The position numbers and the translations under genes were made by a program. The notes under the pieces were generated by a model. It was not told the origin of the DNA. It did no database searches and saw only the letters and a list, made by a program, of their open reading frames with translations. From an uncultured Flavobacteriales bacterium (GTDB lineage: Bacteria; Bacteroidota; Bacteroidia; Flavobacteriales_D; Parvicellaceae), in assembly GCA_913030835.1 (NCBI GenBank), contig CAJWDP010000028.1:1-40970 (forward strand): a stretch of 40,970 nucleotides of DNA, given 5' to 3'. Positions 17,031 to 26,044 of the stretch are shown piece after piece. The first letter of the stretch is position 1. Each line of letters begins with the position of its first letter.

Positions 17031-18605
17031 ATGAAGCAGTTGATCTACTTCCTTTTGGTCGCGCTATTGTATTTTGCTTCCTGCAAAAAGGAAGCGACAA
17101 CATGGACCAGTGAATATGCGGCTCCTCTCGTATTTACCTCGTTGAATATAAGTGACATGGTCAACGATAGCAACCTGTTAGTTCACCCGGACAGCTCATT
17201 GAGTTTGCACATTGAAAGAGAGATCTACCGGCTCAATATAGATTCTCTTTTCACCACACCCGATACGACCATTTCGGAGGTACATGCAGTGGCATTTCCG
17301 GGAACCATTTCCGTTTCGGCGGGATTCACATTTATTTCTGATGTAGAAGAATCGACATTCAATGTATCCGGTGCTGAATTGAAATACATTTCCCTGAATG
17401 GCGGCCAACTCAATTATGAAATCATTAGCTATGTAACGGGACCAACGATCGATTCAATTAAGATTCCAAGTGCGACGAAACATGGTTCAGAATTCTTAAC
17501 AGTTATTCATCTGGAAGAATCTGACGGAACAATACCAACCACCGTCACTGGAAGTGTTGATCTATCAGATTATGAATTTGATCTTACGGGTTCTGACGGA
17601 TTAAAATACAACACCTTAATTTCGAATATTTCAACGTCCATTGACCCTACTCATTCGACACCGGTTGATATATCAAATGCCGATTCTGTTCGTATAAACG
17701 TGTCTTTTGAGAATATTGACCCGGGCAGAGCATTGGGGTATTTCGGTAACGAACTTGTTGAAGTACCACTGGATACTGTATCCATTCCATTTATGGATAA
17801 AATTATTGGAGGAAATCTGGACCTGGATGATATTGATCTTAGTCTTTCCATTACCAATGGCATTGGTGTAGACATTCAAAGCACCGTCAACGAGTTGAAC
17901 AGCATATCAAGTATCGGAACGGTTGCACTGAGTCATTCAACAATCGGTTCACCCATCAATTTAAATCGGCCCAGCAAAACCGGGTGGGTTGTCAATTCAT
18001 CGGAATATACTACCACATTTAATAACTCAAGTTCAAATCTTACTCCATTCATAGAAAATTTGCCGAACCAAATCAGCTACGATACTAAAATTCAGATCAA
18101 TCCATTCGGAGACGTAAACAGCCATGGAGATTTTTATCATTCGGATTACCCTCTAAAAGCTGACATTGTGCTGGATCTTCCTTTGTGCCTTGGTGCAAAT
18201 AATTTAACGTTACAGGATACAATTCAACTGAGTGTAGACCAAGATACAAGTCAGATAAAAAGCGGTACGCTTAAAATTCACGCTTCAAATCATTTTCCCT
18301 TAGGAGCAGAGGTTCAGGTGTATCTTTCCAACGGGGCAAATGGATTTGCGGACTCGGTTGTTTCTCAACCGATTATTGCTCCTGCTGTAGTTAACTCTTT
18401 CAATGAAGTAATCGCCCCAACCGCATCCGAACTATTAATAGAGCTTGATACCGAGCAAATTCATCAATTGATACATTCCGGCATTGCACTGATCAAAGTA
18501 ATCTTCAATACAACCAATCTGCCGAATCGGATCAAGCTCAAAGACTGGTATCATATTGACTTGAATGTTGGCGCAACGATAAAGTATAAGCACGAAGTAA
18601 ATTGA
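17031..18605 (+). CDS. Large lipoprotein, unknown function
   Basis: From ATG 17031 the product is 524 residues and opens with a lipoprotein signal (MKQLIYFLLVALLYFASC). An earlier in-frame ATG (16989) would add 14 residues in front of the signal, and a promoter-like box lies between the two, so the later start is preferred. The mature part is beta-rich with many Ser/Thr/Asp and repeated strand patterns (SVDLSDYEFDLTG, NLDLDDIDLSLS). I do not recognise a family. Its stop overlaps the next start (TTGA), and the third gene of the set encodes a T9SS cargo, so a surface or outer-membrane role is likely. Confidence 0.7.
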   Translation: MKQLIYFLLVALLYFASCKKEATTWTSEYAAPLVFTSLNISDMVNDSNLLVHPDSSLSLHIEREIYRLNIDSLFTTPDTTISEVHAVAFPGTISVSAGFTFISDVEESTFNVSGAELKYISLNGGQLNYEIISYVTGPTIDSIKIPSATKHGSEFLTVIHLEESDGTIPTTVTGSVDLSDYEFDLTGSDGLKYNTLISNISTSIDPTHSTPVDISNADSVRINVSFENIDPGRALGYFGNELVEVPLDTVSIPFMDKIIGGNLDLDDIDLSLSITNGIGVDIQSTVNELNSISSIGTVALSHSTIGSPINLNRPSKTGWVVNSSEYTTTFNNSSSNLTPFIENLPNQISYDTKIQINPFGDVNSHGDFYHSDYPLKADIVLDLPLCLGANNLTLQDTIQLSVDQDTSQIKSGTLKIHASNHFPLGAEVQVYLSNGANGFADSVVSQPIIAPAVVNSFNEVIAPTASELLIELDTEQIHQLIHSGIALIKVIFNTTNLPNRIKLKDWYHIDLNVGATIKYKHEVN

Positions 18606-19891
18606 AAGCAGTACTCATTTTAATATTGACTTTTTCAATCGGTTTGGGAGTAGCCCAATCCATCTTTCCGCAGAACCTGCTTGAAGATCAAAACAATTCG
18701 TTGGTGATTCGCAGTTTTGCAGAAGGATTTTATCAGGGTCAGGGATTGACCAATCGCTTCATCGATAAATTCATCTATGGTGGGCATATCAGCGATGAGC
18801 TGAAGCAAGAGGTAGAGTCACAACTGAAAACAGAAGAAAACAGAATGGGATTGTGTTTCAGAACAGGAATTAAATTCTATGACTTGAGTGATAGCCTATT
18901 TAAAGGGAAACATTGGGGGATTTCGATTGGCTTGGAACACCAACAGCTCATCACCAGCTCTTTCACACAGGATCTTTTTCATGCTGTTTTTTTTGGAAAC
19001 GCAGACCGGATCGGTCAAGACCTAAATATGGGTCCTACCCGACTTAGCGCTGTGCAGTTTCAATCGCTGAAATTCAACCTGGTTAATAAGAAGAATCATT
19101 GTGAATTCGGCTTTTCTGTGGTCAAAGGTCAATCCAATATCACATTCAATGCGGATCAATTTCGTTTAAGCACAGAAGCTAACCTATCAGAAATCACATT
19201 GGTTTCCCAAGCTAGCCTTTTTCAATCCAATACAAACAGCACAGGTTTCTTTGCAGGGAATGGAATTGGTGCGGCTCTGAACGCTGTTTATTTCATTCCG
19301 ATTAAATCTTTATCTGGTAAACAAAAAGCAAAATCAGACGAGAGCGAAACTGAAAAAGTAACGATCGGTCATCTGAAATTTGAAATTGATAATTTCGGTT
19401 TCATCAATTGGATGAGTGATCCCTCGATTTATCAGACAGATTCCACTTACAGCTATTCAGGGTTTGAAATACAAGATCTATTCAATCAGGACATATCGAA
19501 CTTGGTTGATACCGAAGTTTTGGCCGACTCACTTTTGCCCACGCGGCAAACATCACCCTACAATACAATACTACCGGCAGTATTCAGCGTATCATTCGAA
19601 CCCACAGCAGATAAAAACAATTCTATTTCAGGAATGGCCGGAGCATGGTATCAGATCATGGCAAATGCCAGACCCGTTGTTTACGGTGGGGTTCGGTACC
19701 GATTGAACGAACGATTTTCGGGAGCAATAGTTGGTTTGGTAGGTGGGTATGCCACCATCAATGCAGGCCTGCAACTGACCTACAGCGGCTCTAAAATAGG
19801 AGCAGTTATTGCTACCAATAACTTGATTGGAATGGTGTCCAAAAATGGAAATGGAAGGCATTTAAACTTTGGTGTAATATGCAAGTTTTAA
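18602..19891 (+). CDS. Outer-membrane barrel-like protein (DUF5723-like)
   Basis: The 429-residue product has a signal peptide (to GVAQS) and a pattern of strands and glycine-rich turns typical of Bacteroidota outer-membrane proteins. It ends in a strand with a terminal aromatic residue (RHLNFGVICKF), a usual barrel ending. The overall layout resembles DUF5723 proteins, but this is from memory of the family and not certain. The start is TTG at 18602, overlapping the previous stop as TTGA; it gives a good signal peptide directly. It overlaps the following T9SS cargo gene by 13 bases. Confidence 0.65.
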   Translation: MKAVLILILTFSIGLGVAQSIFPQNLLEDQNNSLVIRSFAEGFYQGQGLTNRFIDKFIYGGHISDELKQEVESQLKTEENRMGLCFRTGIKFYDLSDSLFKGKHWGISIGLEHQQLITSSFTQDLFHAVFFGNADRIGQDLNMGPTRLSAVQFQSLKFNLVNKKNHCEFGFSVVKGQSNITFNADQFRLSTEANLSEITLVSQASLFQSNTNSTGFFAGNGIGAALNAVYFIPIKSLSGKQKAKSDESETEKVTIGHLKFEIDNFGFINWMSDPSIYQTDSTYSYSGFEIQDLFNQDISNLVDTEVLADSLLPTRQTSPYNTILPAVFSVSFEPTADKNNSISGMAGAWYQIMANARPVVYGGVRYRLNERFSGAIVGLVGGYATINAGLQLTYSGSKIGAVIATNNLIGMVSKNGNGRHLNFGVICKF

Positions 19892-21330
19892 AGACGATTA
19901 TCTTCATAGTACTATTGTGTGCAATCCAAGTTGCTAATGCCCAGATCATATTTGAGAAAACCTATGGGAATTCGCAAGAAGAACGAGGTGAAGGCTTGGT
20001 ACAGTTATCAGATTCCAGCTATGTTATCGTTGGCTCAACATCAAGTTTCGGAGACCTATCGACCAACCTGTTGTTGCTAAAAACAGATTCTTTGGGTAAT
20101 CCTATATGGACGAAGATATACGGAGGAAATAATGTAGATGCCGGGATGGAAATTATTAAAACCAGCGATGGTAATCTGGCTATGGTCGGCTACACGAATA
20201 GCACAGGCGCCGGTGGGTACGATGTTTATTTTATAAAAACAGATGTGCATGGAACCGTTCTTCTATCCAAATCTTATGGCGGTGCGGATTGGGACCTGGG
20301 TTATTCTCTTGCAGAAACATCCGATGGTGGTTTTGTGTTAACTGGGGAAACGTACAGCTCAGGGGCCGGATCGAATGATCTATTTGTACTAAAAATTGAC
20401 GCGTCCGGCGATTCCGTTTGGTCGAAAGAATTCGGTGGCATTGGCAATGAAATTGGATGGTCAATAGATGAGGCGTCCAACGGAGACCTGATCGTAGCAG
20501 GAGAAACCAGCTCCAGTGGAGCTGGAGAATCGGATGCATGGCTGATTCGAATGGATAATGTCGGTAACATTATTTGGGATGTCACTTTTGGGGATACCGA
20601 ATCCGATGTAGGCAAGGACCTTACCGAGCTGAGTAACGGAAATATCATGTTTGTATGGAATACGATACTGCCGGGAAATACATACTGGAGCACCATTCAA
20701 TCTAAAATCGATCCGAACAATGGCAATGAAATGAGGAATACCGCCTTTACCAATCCATACAATTACTTCAGCTACAAAGTCATTCCTTACACAGGAAGAT
20801 CAACAACACTGACAGTTGGATATTATGCTTTTTCCGGCAGTGACGACATGATGTTTTTTGGTTTGGACACAGTTAACATGTATTACGACGCGGTTTGTCA
20901 GGGTTTAGGGCTGGGAGCACTCGGGCCGGATTACGGCAAAGACATCATTGTAACCTCAGACGGTGGAGTTGCACTGGTTGGAGAAAGAAACATAGGCACC
21001 GGTTACTCCTCGGTGTTTTTTGTAAAATTAATGGAAGACTGTATTGGAACAGGAAGTACATTACACGACTCCATTTTTGTAACAACGGTTGAAGAACAGC
21101 ATTTAGATACCGACAGAATTTACCCCAATCCCTCCGGCGGAGAGATTCACTTTCAATCGGAAAACCCCGTGCAAAGGGTTCGAATTTACAACACGTTTGG
21201 AGCCCTGCTGGAGGAACACTTAAATCCGATTCAAAACGAAATTCAAACGAACCTTCCTACTGGAATGTATATATTATGCTATGAAAATGGTATTGAAGAA
21301 AAAAGAAGTAAACTGATTATCCATCGATAA
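19879..21330 (+). CDS. Secreted beta-propeller-like protein with T9SS type A sorting domain
   Basis: The 483-residue product has a signal peptide (to VANAQ) and then four to five repeats of about 55 residues. Their pattern is W-x-K-x-YGG-x(3)-D-x-G-x-S, then a DGG-x-V turn, then SSGAG-x-xD. These probably form propeller blades. The C-terminus from ~residue 413 (RIYPNPSGGEIHF, then VRIYNTFGALL and LPTGMYILCYENG) is the type A sorting signal used by T9SS to export proteins and attach them to the surface. Adhesive or enzymatic activity is not evident. Its last 14 bases overlap the end of the convergent porE-like gene. Confidence 0.88.
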   Translation: MQVLKTIIFIVLLCAIQVANAQIIFEKTYGNSQEERGEGLVQLSDSSYVIVGSTSSFGDLSTNLLLLKTDSLGNPIWTKIYGGNNVDAGMEIIKTSDGNLAMVGYTNSTGAGGYDVYFIKTDVHGTVLLSKSYGGADWDLGYSLAETSDGGFVLTGETYSSGAGSNDLFVLKIDASGDSVWSKEFGGIGNEIGWSIDEASNGDLIVAGETSSSGAGESDAWLIRMDNVGNIIWDVTFGDTESDVGKDLTELSNGNIMFVWNTILPGNTYWSTIQSKIDPNNGNEMRNTAFTNPYNYFSYKVIPYTGRSTTLTVGYYAFSGSDDMMFFGLDTVNMYYDAVCQGLGLGALGPDYGKDIIVTSDGGVALVGERNIGTGYSSVFFVKLMEDCIGTGSTLHDSIFVTTVEEQHLDTDRIYPNPSGGEIHFQSENPVQRVRIYNTFGALLEEHLNPIQNEIQTNLPTGMYILCYENGIEEKRSKLIIHR

Positions 21331-21332
21331 TC
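21315..21332. terminator. Stem-loop shared by two convergent gene ends
   Basis: GATTATC (21315-21321) and GATAATC (21326-21332) form a perfect 7-bp stem with a CATC loop. The two arms carry the stop codons of the convergent genes. On the minus strand the stem is followed after about 10 bases by a T-rich run, so it may end the porE transcript. Termination in the plus direction is less clear. Confidence 0.35.
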
Positions 21333-23302
21333 TTCATTTCAGTTCTTCGGTTCATGGCCTTGTGCTCAGGCGTGTCATTTTCCACACGCGGTTGCGATTC
21401 TCCATAGCCTTTATAGCTAAGTCTTTCAGCATTAATACCTTGTGCGATTATGTAATCAACACAAACTTTTGCCCTATTTTCCGATAACAACTGGTTTTCT
21501 AATTCATCTCCGTCACTATCGGTATGCCCTCCCAATTCGACTTTTACCTCAGGGTTGTTCTTCAAATAGTCCACTACTCTATTCAGCTCGTACTTACTTT
21601 CTTCTTTGAGGTCAAACTTACTAACCTCAAAAAAGACATTTTCAAGAACGATCTTCCCTTTCTCCATAGGAACTTCGATAATAAATTCACTATTGGGATC
21701 AACGTTTTGTAATGAATAATTCTTGGAATAAAACAAGTACCCCTTATGATCGGCATGCAATGCATAATTTTTATTTACAGGCAATGCTACCAAGAATTCG
21801 CCATTGCCTGAATTGGCATATGCCTCTTTAACAACCTCTCCTGTTTCCAGATCGATCAGCTTGAAATGCGCAGGAAGGTGCTTTTTCGTAATTGCGTCAT
21901 ATACGATTCCTTTCACATACGTGGTTCGAACTGGTTTCAACTTGTCAGGAAGCACAAACGAATAAAGATCGAGGCTGCCGAAACCACCTTCTCGATCAGA
22001 TGCAAAAAAGGCAAGATCACCTTTAGCAGACACTAATAAACTATTTTCATTTTTAAAGGTATTGATCGGATACCCCAAATTAACGGGTACTCCCCAGCTA
22101 CCATCTGTTTCCCTTCGGCTAACGTATATGTCCAAACCTCCCATGCCGGGATGACCATTTGAAGAAAAATAAATGGTCTCACCATCCGGATGGATCATTA
22201 CCGACTCTTCTCTGTACGGCGTATTTATTTTCCCCGGCACCTTCATCGGTGTAGACCACGTACCATTTTCTGTGATCTGTGTGACATATATGTCTTGCTC
22301 AGCAGGGTTCTTTCTTCCTTGCCTTACAATGCCACGTATGAAATACAACGATTTTCCATCAGCTGAGAAACAAGGCTGCGACTCCCAGTGGTTTGAATTA
22401 ACAGGCTTACCAAGGTTGAATGGCTGTGTCCATTTATCACCTACTTTCTCACTGGCAAACAAATCACATGAGCCATAACCTTGACGATTCTCCCCATAGT
22501 TCAGCTCTCCTCTATAGCCGGTTTCACACCCGACGAAAATAACATAACGACCATCTGCAGAAAATGTTGGGGCTCCCTCATTGTATCTCGTGTTTATAGG
22601 CAAGCCTAAATTTTCTCCCTTGTCCCACTCTCCGTTCGACCAAGTGCTAATAAAAAAGTCCTCCTGCTCACCCATAAAAGGAACCCGCTCGTCTTCTATG
22701 TTTCGGGTGTAAAGTAGGGTTTTATCATCTGCTGTCAATGTCGGGAAGTATTCCGGACGATCAGAATTAATGGCCTCTCCAAGGTTCAACGGTTTGTACT
22801 CGTTCGGGGTTTTGATCGCTTCCAATGCAAACTCACAGTTGTCTAAATATCTTCTTGCCATGTCCTGAAACACCTCACTAGTATTTCTTCGGGATAAAAA
22901 AAGCTTGCTAAACTTGAGACCTTTTTCATAATCACCCATCCCCATTGCAAGACTGGCGATGTAGTAAAATTCATTCACGGAATAATTCGGATTGATGGTC
23001 AACACTTGTTCCTTGTATTCAATCGCCTTGGTAAAATCTCCTCGTACAATATTGATTTCTGCCATAAGCAACAGGGCATCGATAAAGGTCGGGTCTTTTT
23101 CAAGTGCTTTCATAGCATTTGATTCAGCACAATTCAATGATCTTCGTTCGCCCGTTCTTGGGTCAAGGTCCTTGAAACAAATGTTGGCCTCCTCGTACAA
23201 TTTAATCGCTTTTTTGCTGCTCGTTGCATACATTCCAGGCTGTGCTATCGAACATGACGTAGCCATCAATAAAATGCAGAACCATAATATGTGAACTTTC
23301 AT
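21317..23302 (-). CDS. porE: PorE-like lipoprotein: TPR, PD40, regulatory-like and OmpA domains
   Basis: The product (661 residues from ATG 23302) begins with a lipoprotein signal (LLMATSC). Domains follow in order: TPR-like helices (~45-150), several WD40-like PD40 blades (~190-400; each with YFPTLTADDKTLLYT or FSADGRYVIFVG type strands), a carboxypeptidase-regulatory-like beta domain (~430-520; VKGIVYDAITKKHLPAHF), and a C-terminal OmpA domain (~545-660; GGHTDSDGDELENQLLSENRA). This is the layout of PorE, the T9SS component that links the machinery to peptidoglycan. Other Bacteroidota OmpA/PD40 proteins share parts of it. The start overlaps the queE stop by four bases (ATGA), so the two are probably one transcript. 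Confidence 0.85.
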   Translation of the reverse strand: MKVHILWFCILLMATSCSIAQPGMYATSSKKAIKLYEEANICFKDLDPRTGERRSLNCAESNAMKALEKDPTFIDALLLMAEINIVRGDFTKAIEYKEQVLTINPNYSVNEFYYIASLAMGMGDYEKGLKFSKLFLSRRNTSEVFQDMARRYLDNCEFALEAIKTPNEYKPLNLGEAINSDRPEYFPTLTADDKTLLYTRNIEDERVPFMGEQEDFFISTWSNGEWDKGENLGLPINTRYNEGAPTFSADGRYVIFVGCETGYRGELNYGENRQGYGSCDLFASEKVGDKWTQPFNLGKPVNSNHWESQPCFSADGKSLYFIRGIVRQGRKNPAEQDIYVTQITENGTWSTPMKVPGKINTPYREESVMIHPDGETIYFSSNGHPGMGGLDIYVSRRETDGSWGVPVNLGYPINTFKNENSLLVSAKGDLAFFASDREGGFGSLDLYSFVLPDKLKPVRTTYVKGIVYDAITKKHLPAHFKLIDLETGEVVKEAYANSGNGEFLVALPVNKNYALHADHKGYLFYSKNYSLQNVDPNSEFIIEVPMEKGKIVLENVFFEVSKFDLKEESKYELNRVVDYLKNNPEVKVELGGHTDSDGDELENQLLSENRAKVCVDYIIAQGINAERLSYKGYGESQPRVENDTPEHKAMNRRTEMKIIDG

Positions 23303-23922
23303 GGTATATTTAAGTATTTGTGTGTTTGCAACGAAATTTTCCATTTTGGATTTTGCTTCACATAATTAATGATCAGAGGCATCATTTCGTCTTGCTTTCC
23401 CCATTCCGGCTGAAGATACAACGCGCAAGAAGACTGTACTTTCTCAGCGTGTTCTTCTGCCCATTTTAAATCATGTTGATTGTACACAATGATCTTCAGC
23501 TCGCTTGCTACCTCATAAATGGAGGGAACCGGCGGTTTAAACTTTTTGGGTGAAAAACAAATCCAGTGCCAGTTTCCGGTTAGTTCATAAACCCCTGAAG
23601 TTTCAATAGCTGTTTGAATGCCATTATCATTCAATGCCTTTGTTAAATCATTCAAATCGTACATTGTAGGCTCTCCACCGGTTATAACACTAAAATTTGT
23701 ATTTGTTTCAAGCACTCTTTCTACAAGTTCAGCTGTGGAATGTAAAGGATGTTCTTGTGCATCCCAGCTTTCTTTTACATCGCACCACGAGCACCCGACA
23801 TCACAACCACCTAACCGAATAAAGTAAGCAGATCGACCAGAATGAAAACCTTCTCCCTGAATCGTAAGAAATTGCTCCATTACCGGAAGATTACCTACTT
23901 CCATTTTATCACTGACTGACAT
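23299..23922 (-). CDS. queE: 7-carboxy-7-deazaguanine synthase
   Basis: QueE is a radical SAM enzyme that makes 7-carboxy-7-deazaguanine in the path to queuosine. The 207-residue product has the CX3CX2C cluster motif of this family (GGCDVGCSWCDVK; Cys 40, 44, 47), TIQGEGFHSG before it, and VITGGEPTMYD and IETSGVYEL after. Residue numbers use the ATG at 23922; an in-frame TTG lies three codons earlier. A -7 box 6 bases upstream fits the ATG. It is followed by the porE-like gene with an ATGA overlap, an unexpected pairing of tRNA modification with secretion. Confidence 0.93.
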   Translation of the reverse strand: MSVSDKMEVGNLPVMEQFLTIQGEGFHSGRSAYFIRLGGCDVGCSWCDVKESWDAQEHPLHSTAELVERVLETNTNFSVITGGEPTMYDLNDLTKALNDNGIQTAIETSGVYELTGNWHWICFSPKKFKPPVPSIYEVASELKIIVYNQHDLKWAEEHAEKVQSSCALYLQPEWGKQDEMMPLIINYVKQNPKWKISLQTHKYLNIP

Positions 23923-23928
23923 TGGATA

Positions 23929-23936
23929 CAAAAATA
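23929..23936 (-). promoter_or_regulatory. Candidate -7 element for queE-porE
   Basis: The minus strand reads TATTTTTG, a full match to TAnnTTTG, 6 bases upstream of the queE ATG. It implies a transcript starting at or very near the start codon. Confidence 0.45.
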
Positions 23937-24013
23937 AGTAATTGCCAAGTATTGATTAAACGAATCTTTTCGATGTAAACTTAATTTTGATTGAAAATAA
24001 AAGAACCCATAGA

Positions 24014-25045
24014 TTAGTCCATGTTGTATCTCAAACGGTATGGAGCCATTCCACGCACGGCATATACATGCTCCTGCTCATCAGAATTCCGTTTGGCCGC
24101 ATCCAGTAATTCCATGTAGGTTTTGTTAAAGTAGAGAATGGCGAGTGATCTCCGCTTGCCCCACAACCAGTTTTCATGGGCGCTCAATAGGTATATAAAA
24201 TCCTGAAACTTCAATTTTTCATCCAGATTGAATTCAACCAAGGCACTTGATGTTAATCTCAGATGCGAACCTATCAACTGATTCAATGCACTATCTGCTC
24301 TTAAGCTAAATTGTCCCTGCTCGAACAAACTCGCACATTCAACCCCCAAACAAGAATCGATTTCCCGTGAAAGATTTTCTATGGCAATACGCTGATCCAT
24401 CAAATAAGACGAGTCAATTTCAACCATATTCCTCAGGTAAAAGGAATCCAGCTCGTTTCTAATTACCACATCTGTGCTGTCATTACTGAGATACGACGCG
24501 TTGAGATCAAAATTTTCCGACCCGGTTTTTATCCTTTCAAAACAACAATTGAAGGGTATATCGTCTTTACCAAGGGTATGTCTTACCAAAGCTGTATCTC
24601 CTTGAAACAAAACTTCAAAAGCCAGGTTTAAGCAGTTCGCACGAATCAGCTGATCAAAAATAACATTGACCGACTTCATCTCTGCATCCGCCGGAATGCT
24701 CAGTCGAATAAGGCTCGGAAAAGTTACGTGCTTAAAGTAATTGGAAAAGTAATCGTAAGACAAGTTTTCCGTGTATCCATCCCATTCAAATCGAACAGAA
24801 TCCGATCCTAGCTCTAAAATTCTCAGGTTGGCAACCACTTGCTCACGCTCTATCAATGAGTCCTTGAAATACGATACCGGCAGATTCGACTCCACTTCTA
24901 CCACAACAACTTCCTCTTTCTCCTCAGAACCACAGCTCAAAAAGGTTATTGAACAGATCAATGAAAGCACTAGAACGCTATTCACCAATACACTAAAATT
25001 GATTGATCCGGTTTTTATTCCTGATGTTATTTTTCTTAACCCCAT
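24014..25045 (-). CDS. Lipoprotein, unknown function
   Basis: The 343-residue product has a basic N-terminus, a long hydrophobic signal (VLVNSVLVLSLICSITF) and a lipobox (FLSC), followed by an acidic linker (GSEEKEE). The mature part is mixed alpha/beta with paired cysteines (NCCFE) and a helical C-terminal half (QDFIYLLSAHENWLWGKRRS). No family is recognised. GATAAAAAGG sits just before the ATG and might serve as a weak ribosome site. It stands between folD (121 bases upstream) and queE (91 bases downstream) and seems to be its own unit. Confidence 0.65.
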   Translation of the reverse strand: MGLRKITSGIKTGSINFSVLVNSVLVLSLICSITFLSCGSEEKEEVVVVEVESNLPVSYFKDSLIEREQVVANLRILELGSDSVRFEWDGYTENLSYDYFSNYFKHVTFPSLIRLSIPADAEMKSVNVIFDQLIRANCLNLAFEVLFQGDTALVRHTLGKDDIPFNCCFERIKTGSENFDLNASYLSNDSTDVVIRNELDSFYLRNMVEIDSSYLMDQRIAIENLSREIDSCLGVECASLFEQGQFSLRADSALNQLIGSHLRLTSSALVEFNLDEKLKFQDFIYLLSAHENWLWGKRRSLAILYFNKTYMELLDAAKRNSDEQEHVYAVRGMAPYRLRYNMD

Positions 25046-25166
25046 ACCTTTTTATCTAATTGAGTAAAGAATATACTAATAAAAGCTTGTCAAAACTCGT
25101 TGAATGAATATTATTTTGAATGCATATCGATAGCAATACTGCTTGATTTTCGTGCTCTTACCAACT

Positions 25167-26042
25167 TTATTCCCGCGATTTCGCCGCCTGCAATGTATTC
25201 CGCAACAGGGATACAATCGTCATGGGCCCAACTCCTCCGGGTACCGGCGTGATAAACGAACTCTTTGGCGCAACCTCATCAAATTTCACGTCACCCAGCA
25301 ATCGAAATCCCGATTTTTTAGAATCATCCTTTACCCGAGTTATACCCACATCAACTACAACCGCTCCCTCTTTTACATAATCTGCCGTCACGAATTCGGG
25401 TTTGCCCAATGCAACCACTAGAATGTCTGCTGTTCGGCACAGCTCCATCAAATTTGTCGTTCTTGAGTGGGTAAGGGTCACAGTACAATTTCCAGGGTAA
25501 GCATTTCGCCCCATGAGAATGCTCATTGGTGAACCTACGATATGACTCCGGCCAACCACTACACAGTGTTTGCCACTGGTTTCAACCTCGTATCGCTCCA
25601 GCATCTGAACAATTCCATACGGTGTTGCAGGCAAAAACGTGGGTAAATTCAATGCCATTAAGCCAATGTTTTCAGGATGAAAACCATCGACATCCTTTTC
25701 CGGTGAAATGGCCATAGTTACTTTACTTTCGTCGATGTGTTCCGGAAGTGGAAGCTGAACAATGAAACCATCCAAAGTAGCATCGTTGTTCAGTTTTTCA
25801 ATTTCAGCAAGAAGGGCCTCTTCAGAGATGGTATCGGGTAATTGCACTAACGTGGATTCAAAGCCAACCTTTTCGCACGCTTTCACCTTTGCATTGACGT
25901 AAGTTACACTAGCTCCATTTTCTCCAACCAAAATGGCCGCAAGGTGTGGTTTTCTGCCTCCTTTGGCAATAAATGCTTCCACTTCCTGTGCAATTTCCTC
26001 TTTGATTGAAGCCGAGGTGGCTCTCCCGTCTAATAGTTTCAT
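25167..26042 (-). CDS. folD: Bifunctional methylenetetrahydrofolate dehydrogenase/cyclohydrolase
   Basis: FolD interconverts 5,10-methylene- and 10-formyl-tetrahydrofolate in the cytoplasm. The 291-residue product shows [13 protein letters not shown] (catalytic Tyr and Lys), [28 protein letters not shown], the NADP-binding GRSHIVGSP, and the C-terminal [11 protein letters not shown]. Length is normal. It begins two bases after the ffh stop, so the pair is almost certainly co-transcribed. Confidence 0.97.
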   Translation of the reverse strand: MKLLDGRATSASIKEEIAQEVEAFIAKGGRKPHLAAILVGENGASVTYVNAKVKACEKVGFESTLVQLPDTISEEALLAEIEKLNNDATLDGFIVQLPLPEHIDESKVTMAISPEKDVDGFHPENIGLMALNLPTFLPATPYGIVQMLERYEVETSGKHCVVVGRSHIVGSPMSILMGRNAYPGNCTVTLTHSRTTNLMELCRTADILVVALGKPEFVTADYVKEGAVVVDVGITRVKDDSKKSGFRLLGDVKFDEVAPKSSFITPVPGGVGPMTIVSLLRNTLQAAKSRE

Positions 26043-26044
26043 AA

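Noticed and set aside
20301-20696. 131-residue frame on the minus strand
   Set aside because: It is opposite the repeat region of the T9SS cargo; composition follows the repeats on the other strand.
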